In this document: positions 54,957 to 62,790 of the stretch, piece after piece
Layout of the letters: each line of letters begins with the position of its first letter
Numbering within the stretch: position 1 is the first letter of the stretch
Assembly (NCBI GenBank): GCA_963788585.1
Contig: CAWBHA010000003.1
Span: forward strand, 2,046,001 to 2,110,000
From: Bog-473 sp963788585
GTDB lineage: Bacteria; Actinomycetota; Acidimicrobiia; Acidimicrobiales; RAAP-2
Length of the DNA stretch: 64,000 nucleotides
Direction of reading: 5' to 3'
Program-made: the position numbers and the translations under genes
The notes under the pieces: model-generated
Told to the model about the DNA's origin: nothing
What the model saw: only the letters and a program-made list of their open reading frames with translations
Databases searched by the model: none

Positions 54957-56453
54957 ATGTACCCAGATACCACTGGGTCGTCCCGAGCGGACCAGAAGTT
55001 CTTTGAATCCAGATCGATTGGTGTCCTCGCGGCATTGGTTCTCACCCCGCTGCTCTATCTCATTTTCGTCATTCACTATGCGGTCAACGTGCCTTCTGAA
55101 GACGATTGGACCGTTGTCCCAATCATTCATGCGGCACTCCACGATCAGCTGACCTTTGCGATGCTGTGGAGTCTCCATGGCGAAAACCGGATGCTCTTCC
55201 CCAATCTGGCTTTCGTGACGCTGGGCACGCTGTCGCATGACGACATCGCGCTCCTGCCAATGGCGAGTGCGGCGATCTTCATCGTGAGCTTCTTCGTATT
55301 CCTCGCTCTTCTTCGTGCGTATCGTCGCCGACCTCTGACGCCGCTTCCGATTCTCGTCTTTGGTGTGGTGTGGTTCAGCATCGCGGACTGGTCCAACGCT
55401 CTCTGGGGATTCCAGTTGGCCTGGTACCTCATCATTCTCTGCCTCATGGCGATGCTGTATCTCCTCATCGTTCGAACGTCAACACTCGCTATTGCGTTTG
55501 CGGTTGGGGCAGCCGTCTTCGCCTCATTCTGTTTCTTGCAGGGATTGGCCTTGTGGCCCGTCGGCGCCGTGTGCATTGTTTGGGCGTTGCCCGGCAGTCC
55601 GCGAACTTGGATACGGAGCAAGCGGGTACTCGTGTGGTTGGGAGCGACGGTATGCACGACGGTGGCCGCCCTCTGGGGGTTCGCCTTCAGATCGCTCGGC
55701 TGCTCCGTCAGAGGACATTTTCAGTACAAATGCCCAAACTCCACGGTTTCCGACTATGCGCTACAGCATCCAGTGAGAACGGCGGAGTTCGTTCTCGTCA
55801 ACGTCGGAAACGTCATTCCAAACTCCGATGTCACGACTCTCTGGTTGAGTGGAGTGCTCGGCGCTGTTCTGCTCTCTCTGTCGGTCTTCGTAGTGGTTCA
55901 GTCCATTCGAGGCCGACGCCAGGGTTGGAACTGTCTTCCCGTGGCCCTCATTGTCTTCGGCCTGCTCTTCGATCTGTTCGTTGCGGTAGCTCGTGTCCAG
56001 TTCCTCACGGCTTCGGCACCGTCATCCACCTACACCATGGCGAACCTGCTCATTCTGCTCGCCATTCTTGCTTACGCATGGGATCGTTTTGAGCCCGCCC
56101 GAATTCGCAGATCGAGCGTTCGCGTCCTGGTCGTCTCTCTTGCAGTTGTCTTTCTCGTCGCCCAATTCACCGTGTCGACGCGTGCTGGAATCGTGAATGC
56201 GAGAGCGTGGGACCAACGCCTCAGCGTCAGCGCTCGCTTGATCGTGAACATCGATAAGGTTCCGCCCTCTGAGACGGAGTGCTACGACCTTTACGGAGTC
56301 TTGGCCTACGTGCTGTTTGCCCCTGGCGTTGCCGGATGGTACGGATTCACCGAAGACAGGGAAGACCACCTCAACGTGTTCTCGGCCGGGCAGCTGCAGA
56401 AGTACCGCGGTGAAGGTCTACCAGACATCTCTCCATGCACAGCGCGGCGCTGA
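54957..56453 (+). CDS. Polytopic membrane protein, DDW family copy 2 (GT-C-like)
   Basis: 498 residues from an ATG at 54957; an ATG at 54870 is possible, and neither has a strong site. About 10-11 helices. Key loop: VNVPSEDDWTVVPIIHAALHDQL (D49 D50), then HGENRMLFPNLAF. Other shared points with copy 1 are GVVWFSIADWSNALWGFQLAWYL, YALQHPVRTAEFVLVNVGNVIP and a C-terminal LNVFSAGQLQKYRGEGLP. It is intact and so the best member for study. It lies directly after YfhO copy 2. Confidence 0.75.
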   Translation: MYPDTTGSSRADQKFFESRSIGVLAALVLTPLLYLIFVIHYAVNVPSEDDWTVVPIIHAALHDQLTFAMLWSLHGENRMLFPNLAFVTLGTLSHDDIALLPMASAAIFIVSFFVFLALLRAYRRRPLTPLPILVFGVVWFSIADWSNALWGFQLAWYLIILCLMAMLYLLIVRTSTLAIAFAVGAAVFASFCFLQGLALWPVGAVCIVWALPGSPRTWIRSKRVLVWLGATVCTTVAALWGFAFRSLGCSVRGHFQYKCPNSTVSDYALQHPVRTAEFVLVNVGNVIPNSDVTTLWLSGVLGAVLLSLSVFVVVQSIRGRRQGWNCLPVALIVFGLLFDLFVAVARVQFLTASAPSSTYTMANLLILLAILAYAWDRFEPARIRRSSVRVLVVSLAVVFLVAQFTVSTRAGIVNARAWDQRLSVSARLIVNIDKVPPSETECYDLYGVLAYVLFAPGVAGWYGFTEDREDHLNVFSAGQLQKYRGEGLPDISPCTARR

Positions 56454-56519
56454 GACTGACCGACGCTACCCCTTCAGGGGTCTCGCTGAGTTCGCACCGA
56501 AACATCTGACTGCCGCGTG

Positions 56520-58325
56520 TCAGAACAGGGTGCCCCAAAGGGTCGGTAGATGCACGACGACGTTCTCGCGCTGGGAACTTGTCACATTGATGATGATTCT
56601 CGGGTCGGTCCGACGATGAAAATAGGGAATCTGAATCAGCTTCCCGCCAGCCCGCTGTACGAAGACTTTCGAGTAACCGTTGTAGCTAATTGGAATCGCC
56701 AATTGCGTTGCACCCCGGCATCGCACTGAGAACGTGAGTTGTAACGTTTCAAAGGGCGCATCCGACGGCGCGTTGACTGTGCATGGGACCCGGCTGAGGG
56801 ATTGTGCACCTGCCTGGTGGCGGCGGAGGCGTTTGTCGAGTGCTTCGACGTTCTCTACTTCACGGCCATTCGCCGTGTACACCTTTGGCGAATACACGTT
56901 GTAAAACAAGGAACCCCCGAGATAGGGGGGGTAAATTACGAAGCCATCGAACGTCTCGTAGTTGATGTCCGTTGGAGCGGTGAAGACCTTCATCGAGGGA
57001 AACTGTCCGGGTGCTGCGAGCAACCGATTTTCTCCGGAATAGGGCACGCTCGAAAAGATCGGCGACAGCAAGACGAAAGACACTAACCACAGGGCTACCA
57101 GAGTCCCCCAAAGAGCTCTGTTTGGATATCGAGCCACAAGTTCATCGGCGATGACCGTGACGAGAATGATCCCGATGGGAATGACGAGCGCAAGCATTCG
57201 CCAAGGAAAATTGGTGACCAGCAGGGGGGGCAGGAGCCGGTAGACGTCGTAGGAGATCCGCAATTGTAAAAAGAGGTAGACAGCCAAGCTCACCAGGAGG
57301 TAGATGACCAAGGGGTCGTCGATGTGACGAGGAAGAGTCAACCGCTGTCGTTTCCACAGTCGTAGGACTCCGAATGCGAGTACCGCAGCCAGGGCAGCCG
57401 CGATGGGCACCCAGATCGCGTAATCGATCTGCACGAAATTCTGATAGTTGCCAGCAAGCCAGTGACGGGTGCCGTCGTAGAAGTACGATCCGAAAGAAAC
57501 GAAATTCTGAGAGATATCGAAGCCGAAGAGAGTATTTTTGGTTTGGGGATCGTAAGACTTAAAGAACAGAAGATCGGCCAGAAGCAGTGGTGCCAGCAAG
57601 AGGGCCGTTCCAGCCACCGACGCGATCAGTCTCACGGCGATAGACCGGAGACCTCGGAGCCCGGCGAAGGTGACGAACGTAGCTAAGGCTATGAACACCG
57701 TGAACAGCGAGAGAAGCGCGATCGCACTGTGGGTATTGACCAACAGCACCATGACCGGTATCACGATGTACGAAACGCGTTGGTTCTTTACCAGATTGAG
57801 GCACCAGTACAGCAGCCAAGGAACGATCATGAACGCAGCAAACTCACCCAGGTCTCCGTGCGGATCTAACCAATCGGTGAACGCATAGTTCGTAAAGAGG
57901 AAACCCAGGGATCCCGCCGTGTACAAGAGCCTGCTGTCGGTGACCACACGAAGGGCCCGACGCATGCCGTAGGCACCGATCGCGAGGAAGATGGCGATGG
58001 TAATGACTACGGAAAACTTGAGACCGCCAAATAGCGCATAGATGAAGCCGGCGACGTAGAAGAATGTCCGTTGGTAGTAAAGCAGCACTGGGGAACCCAT
58101 CCCCAGCCCGTCGCTGCTCGACCACACCGGAAAGAGGTCGAGGTGGCGAATATGTGCGGCGTAGATTTGCACCAAGAGAAAAGGGCTGGTCGCTCCGCGG
58201 TTGAGGGGCCATCCGGAGCGCCTGAGAACGGGGGAGAGGACAATTACCGCAGCCACGACGACAAGGGCGGCGTATCCAACTTCGTATATCCACTTACGTT
58301 CGGTCCGTGATGGACGAGAGTCCAT
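56520..58325 (-). CDS. YfhO/PTPS-related polytopic membrane protein, low-G+C gene
   Basis: 601 residues from the ATG at 58325 (a GTG 33 bases earlier is possible). About 12 membrane helices. The first outer loop has HIRHLDLFPVWSSSDGLGMGSPVLLYYQRTF, a distant relative of the YfhO LPLWNP/GxP motif, as in large membrane proteins annotated 6-pyruvoyl-tetrahydropterin synthase-related. A soluble C-terminal domain is mostly beta. Base composition is unlike the neighbours: the 60 bases from 57481 have 23 G+C. It may be a later arrival. Probable GT-C-like enzyme; function unproven. Confidence 0.65.
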   Translation of the reverse strand: MDSRPSRTERKWIYEVGYAALVVVAAVIVLSPVLRRSGWPLNRGATSPFLLVQIYAAHIRHLDLFPVWSSSDGLGMGSPVLLYYQRTFFYVAGFIYALFGGLKFSVVITIAIFLAIGAYGMRRALRVVTDSRLLYTAGSLGFLFTNYAFTDWLDPHGDLGEFAAFMIVPWLLYWCLNLVKNQRVSYIVIPVMVLLVNTHSAIALLSLFTVFIALATFVTFAGLRGLRSIAVRLIASVAGTALLLAPLLLADLLFFKSYDPQTKNTLFGFDISQNFVSFGSYFYDGTRHWLAGNYQNFVQIDYAIWVPIAAALAAVLAFGVLRLWKRQRLTLPRHIDDPLVIYLLVSLAVYLFLQLRISYDVYRLLPPLLVTNFPWRMLALVIPIGIILVTVIADELVARYPNRALWGTLVALWLVSFVLLSPIFSSVPYSGENRLLAAPGQFPSMKVFTAPTDINYETFDGFVIYPPYLGGSLFYNVYSPKVYTANGREVENVEALDKRLRRHQAGAQSLSRVPCTVNAPSDAPFETLQLTFSVRCRGATQLAIPISYNGYSKVFVQRAGGKLIQIPYFHRRTDPRIIINVTSSQRENVVVHLPTLWGTLF

Positions 58326-58593
58326 TCCGTCAGGTCGACCGGCTTCGTCGGCTTGCACAGGTCGGTTAGCTCACTCGGTTCCACGGTAGGTTTGCTGCTG
58401 CGCCACGCCAGCGATGCTACATCGGCATTCTGCTGCGAGTCCGATCGGCGATGGCAAAACAGGTGGGAATCCTCATCCTCTTGATCGACTGCCCCCCTCC
58501 ACATCATCGAGGATTTCTGGATCAACGTCTCGCTGAAGATCGGTTGTAGTCCGGCGCCATCCTGGCACTCGCCGAGGATCTAATCTCGTTGCC

Positions 58594-60130
58594 ATGACGG
58601 CTCGCTCAACCGCTCCGGCCGATCGTGCCGAGTGCCCTGCGGTTACCGAGTCAGCCAGGCCGGCCTCGTTGCTCGCTCGTCACAACGTCGTCCTTACGGG
58701 AACTGCCGCATGCCTTCCACCGGTGCTCTATCTGCTCTTCGTCAACCACTACGCGAGCAACGCATTGCTCTTCGACGACTGGAGGATGATCCCCTTCGTC
58801 CACGGGGCGCTCCACGGTGATCTGTCTCTGGGACAACTCTGGAGTCAATATGGCGAGCCACGCCTGCCACTTGTGAGGCTTGACCTTTTGCTCTTCGCCC
58901 AGATCGTGCATTTGAACACTCGGTGGGCGGTGTTCTTCAGCGCTGCGATGGTGATCACCGGATATGCCTTCTTGCTTGCGCTCTTCTGGCGCTACCTCGG
59001 AAGACCGCTCACACCGATACCGGTGCTGATTGTCGGGATCCTCTGGTTCAGCTTGGCAAACGTGCAAGGGGCACTGCTATCCACGTCGAACGGAATCTTC
59101 GTCGTGTTCGGCTTCATGGCGATGCTGTTCGCGCTCATCGTTCCCCAAAAGCACCAGACGCTTTGGATCGGCGTTGCCATCATCGGAGCGGTACTGTCCT
59201 GCCTCGGCGCCCTACAAGGCTTCATCGTTTGGCCGATCGGCGCTATTTACATCCTTTGGAGTCAGCGTCCAAGGGGTCAAAAACGCCTTCAGCTCGGAGT
59301 CTGGATCGCTGCGTTGCTCGTGATGATCGGTCTTTACTTCGTCGGCTACGACAGGCACCTGACGTCGTGTATCCCGGACCTTGGCTGTAGGCCCACCGAG
59401 CGCGTTGCACAATCCTTTCACAGCGGTTCGATACTTCCTCGTCCTCATCGGAAACGTCATCCCCGGGGCTTTCACCTCCGGTCAGTTGGGCGTGTATTTC
59501 GGGATCAGACCCACCAACGTGATCAGGTATGAGCTCGTCGGTGTCGTCCTCCTTGCGGCGGCTGTGTTCGTCCTTGTCCAATCCTGGCGCAAGAGAACGA
59601 CATCGGAGCCCCTACCGCTCCCCTTCCTGTTGATCGCGTTCGCAGTGTTGTATGACGCCTCGATCACGTGGGGACGAGTTGGCGAAGGGCTCGGGGGTCC
59701 GGTGGGCAACAATCGTTATGCCTTACCGAACCTTATTCTCCTCCTCGGAATATTCATCTACGCCTGGATCCATGTTCCCGCCTTGGGCACTCGTTCAGTT
59801 GGGAGCCGCGCAAAGTTCCGTGCTGCTTGGGTGGCGTTCGTCGCGCTGTTGGTTCTGATCGGCATTCAGGCTGTGGTCGCCACAGACGTTGGTTTTACTG
59901 CCGCTCGAGATACCCAGGCGTACCAGATAGACGGGGCGCGCCTTGTGACCAATCTGAACCGCGTGCCCCGCCAGTATCGGCTCTGCGAGTTGACGCGTTA
60001 TTTGATCCCCATCGGCGATGTATCCGATGCTGCGAAGGATCATCTTGGTGAGTTCAACCCACCCGCGTACCGCCGATATCGTGAGCTGGGACCACCCCCG
60101 CTGCTCCCGGCCTGTATCAGCACCCCTTGA
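58594..60130 (+). pseudogene. Polytopic membrane protein, DDW family copy 3, frame broken near 59,401
   Basis: The ATG at 58594 opens a frame with VLYLLFVNHY, LFDDWRMIPFVHGALH (D61 D62) and ILWFSLANVQGALLSTSNG. The frame is lost in GAGCGCG at 59398-59404; dropping one base gives ALHNPFTAVRYFLVLIGNVIPG, equal to YALQHPVRTAEFVLVNVGNVIP of copy 2. The second frame runs to a stop at 60128-60130 and ends DHLGEFNPPAYRRYRELGPP, matching the C-terminus of the other copies. Joined length is about 511 residues. Real loss or sequence error cannot be told apart. Confidence 0.72.
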
Positions 60131-60229
60131 GTGAGAGTGGGCACCCGACTCACACTGCACGCTGCGGGGTGAGCGTGGTCGGTGTACACCCGGCCGACTG
60201 GACGGCGTCGTGGCGCCTAACATGTCGAG

Positions 60230-61078
60230 ATGCTCGCCCGACGAGACTTGCCGGAGGAGTACGAGGCATGGAACGTCGCGTGGGGTGCGCCATGGGGACG
60301 TCACGCGCTCGCCAGCCCGCTCGATTGGGGACGCGCGGAGAAGCTGGTCGAGTACGTGGAGCGCCTTCCGAGGAGGGTCAGGGTCCCGGTGTTGCGGAGT
60401 GTCCCGATGAACCGGGTTCGGGGTCCCTTCGCCCGCCAGCCGAACACCTCGACCAGGGGCTATGAGTATCCGTGGGCCTTCTACCAGGTCCAAGGCCTCG
60501 GCCCTTCCCGGATCCTGGAGGTGGGGGGCGCGCTCTCCGGGCTCCAGTTCGTGCTGGCCAAGAGCGGGCACGAGGTGCACAACGTCGATCCGTTCTTCGA
60601 CTACGGCGACGGCCAGTACGAGGTCGATCCGATTGCCGAACATGAGGCGCTGAATCGAAGCTTCGGGACGAACGTCACCCTGCATAGGGCAACCCTCCCC
60701 ACGGCCGATCTCAGGGGTCAGTTCTCGGCCGTCCTTTGCATTTCGACCATCGAACACCTCTTGGAGCAGGACATCGTCTCGACGTTGGCGACCGCCAAGG
60801 AGTTGCTGGCGCCAGGCGGGCTGCTCGTGCTCACCGTCGACCTGTTCTTGAACCTCGAACCGTTTTGCGACCGCAAGACGAACCAGTGGGGGAGCAACGC
60901 CTCGATCGCCTGGATCGAAGAGCTCGTGGGCTACGAGATGGTGGTCGGGGACCGGGCCGAACTCTACGGCTATCCGGAGTTCTCGGTGCCGAGGATCTTG
61001 TCGCGCCTCGAGGAATTCGCGGTGTCGACCCAGTATCCGCAGATGGCCCAACTGATCACGTTCAGGGCACCGGAGTGA
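60230..61078 (+). CDS. SAM-dependent methyltransferase-like protein
   Basis: 282 residues from an ATG with a weak site. ILEVGGALSGLQFVLAKSGHEVHNVDPF gives SAM motif I and the following acidic strand end; VLCISTIEHLLEQDIV and KELLAPGGLLVLTVDLF are motifs IV and V. The first 80 residues are helical and not part of the fold. The SAM loop GGALSG is not the classic GxGxG. It may methylate a sugar or another small substrate of the locus. A GGTGTACACC palindrome lies 40 bases upstream. Confidence 0.75.
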   Translation: MLARRDLPEEYEAWNVAWGAPWGRHALASPLDWGRAEKLVEYVERLPRRVRVPVLRSVPMNRVRGPFARQPNTSTRGYEYPWAFYQVQGLGPSRILEVGGALSGLQFVLAKSGHEVHNVDPFFDYGDGQYEVDPIAEHEALNRSFGTNVTLHRATLPTADLRGQFSAVLCISTIEHLLEQDIVSTLATAKELLAPGGLLVLTVDLFLNLEPFCDRKTNQWGSNASIAWIEELVGYEMVVGDRAELYGYPEFSVPRILSRLEEFAVSTQYPQMAQLITFRAPE

Positions 61079-61113
61079 CGGTCAGTTGGCCGCACGCGTC
61101 GTGACCTCTTGCC

Positions 61114-62676
61114 TTGACCAGTCCTGAGCGCACACCGGTGTGGAGGGGCCGGCGCGTCCCGGAGCTTCCGGTGGTCTCCGTCTGCATTCCGGTGGTATCC
61201 GACCATGGCCTGATCGAAGGATGCCTCGACGCTCTTGCCGACAGTCGTCCTTCTGTCGACATCGAGGCGGTGGTGGTCGCCAACGGGCTCAGTGATGCCG
61301 CGTTCTCCTCGTTGGGGAGGCGCGGCGACGACATCGTCCTCGTGCGCAACGCGGTGAACGTGGGGTTCTCTGGGGGAAACAATCTCGCCGCCCGGTACGC
61401 CCGCGGCCGGTATCTGCTCCTTCTCAATGACGACAGTGTCGTCGAGCCCGGCTACATCGATCGACTGCTGAGCACCGTCGAACGGGACCCGTTGATCGCC
61501 GCCGCGGGTGGGCGGATTGTCTCGGCTGACGGCACGCTCCAAGAGGCCGGCTCCGTTCTCTGGAACGACGGATGGGTGGCGCATGTCGGGGAGGGACTTC
61601 CTACCGACTCGGCCGCATACGACTATGTCCGCTTCGCGGACTACATCTCGGCCAACGGCCTGATGGTGGACCGCCGCGCCTGGGACGCGGTCGGCGGCCT
61701 CGATGATCGGTACTTCCCCGCCTACTACGAGGACGTCGACTTGTGTCTGGCCTTGCTGGAGCACGGCTACCGAGTGGTCTACGAGCCCCGGGCCCGGCTG
61801 CAGCACTTGGAGAGTCAGAGCACGTCGACTCCTTTCCGCAATTTTCTGCTGGTGCGAAACCGCGCCGAGCTGGTGGCCAAGTGGTCGACCGTGCTCCAGA
61901 GTTTTGCCGATCATCCGGACCCGATCGATGGTGCCGCCATTGATGCCGCGGTCCTCCGTGCGACACGATCCGTCGGTCGGGTGCTGGTCCTCGAGGGTTC
62001 GGCGGATCCTACGGGTTGGCGCCTGCTGCCGACCATCGAAGCGTTGGCCAGCGCGGGTTGGTCGGTGATGGTGTCGGCGCCCGTCAGCGTGCGTCGGGCC
62101 GACAGCAGCGATGGGGGGATCGAGGACCGATTGGTCAACTTGGGTGTTGACGTCCGGCATGAACCCACCGAGGACCTCGTGTCGCGGTATCGGGACAGCC
62201 TCGACGCGGTCGTCGTGGCCGAGGAAGGCGCAGCCGTCGGGTTGCCCCTCCGGCGTCCCGATGGCAGCTCCATCCCGGTGCTCGGCCAGAGAGAAGGTCG
62301 GGACGACTCACTGGTTGTCCGCTTGTCCGCTGCAGTCCGGCGGGGTGTCGAGGGCCCACCCCCCGTTGGCTTGCATTCTCCCAGGAGAGCGACAGCCGTT
62401 GCGTCCAGCGCCGCCTGGTCCCCCCCGACCGAAAGACCGGACGATGCCTCACGTCGTGACCTCGAGTTCGCCGACGCCAACGCCAGGATCCTCAACGAGT
62501 ATCGCGCCTACCTCGAAAACGAGCTGGCGCGCCTCGAAGCCGTCATCGACGAGACCGACGCCGCCTTCTCCAGGCTCGTCGCCTCCTTCGACGAGAAGGA
62601 ACGGTATATCGACTCGCTGCTTTCCGTTCGGGTCAAGAAATGGATGGTCAGCAGGATTCCGCACCGCGGATCGTGA
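61114..62676 (+). CDS. Glycosyltransferase family 2 with coiled-coil C-terminus
   Basis: 520 residues from a TTG at 61114, or 512 from a GTG at 61138; neither has a good site. The GT2 core is VVSVCIPVVSDHGLIEGCLDAL, NVGFSGGNNLAARYARG, LLLNDDSVVEPGYID (metal site) and YFPAYYEDVDLCLALLEHGY (catalytic ED), like WbbL-type rhamnosyltransferases. After about residue 270 comes a second region with SVGRVLVLEGSADPTGWRLLPTI, GT-B-like in look but without donor motifs. The last 70 residues are a coiled coil and a basic tail (RVKKWMVSRIPHR). The tail may bind the membrane or partner enzymes. Confidence 0.82.
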   Translation: MTSPERTPVWRGRRVPELPVVSVCIPVVSDHGLIEGCLDALADSRPSVDIEAVVVANGLSDAAFSSLGRRGDDIVLVRNAVNVGFSGGNNLAARYARGRYLLLLNDDSVVEPGYIDRLLSTVERDPLIAAAGGRIVSADGTLQEAGSVLWNDGWVAHVGEGLPTDSAAYDYVRFADYISANGLMVDRRAWDAVGGLDDRYFPAYYEDVDLCLALLEHGYRVVYEPRARLQHLESQSTSTPFRNFLLVRNRAELVAKWSTVLQSFADHPDPIDGAAIDAAVLRATRSVGRVLVLEGSADPTGWRLLPTIEALASAGWSVMVSAPVSVRRADSSDGGIEDRLVNLGVDVRHEPTEDLVSRYRDSLDAVVVAEEGAAVGLPLRRPDGSSIPVLGQREGRDDSLVVRLSAAVRRGVEGPPPVGLHSPRRATAVASSAAWSPPTERPDDASRRDLEFADANARILNEYRAYLENELARLEAVIDETDAAFSRLVASFDEKERYIDSLLSVRVKKWMVSRIPHRGS

Positions 62677-62790
62677 TTGCCAGAACAGAGCCGGACGGCA
62701 ACGGGCCGACAGGAGGCCGAACCGGGGCTCTGGTACCATCACCGCCGGTCAGAGCACGCGGATCACGGTGGAGGAGATGGCGGCGAGCTC

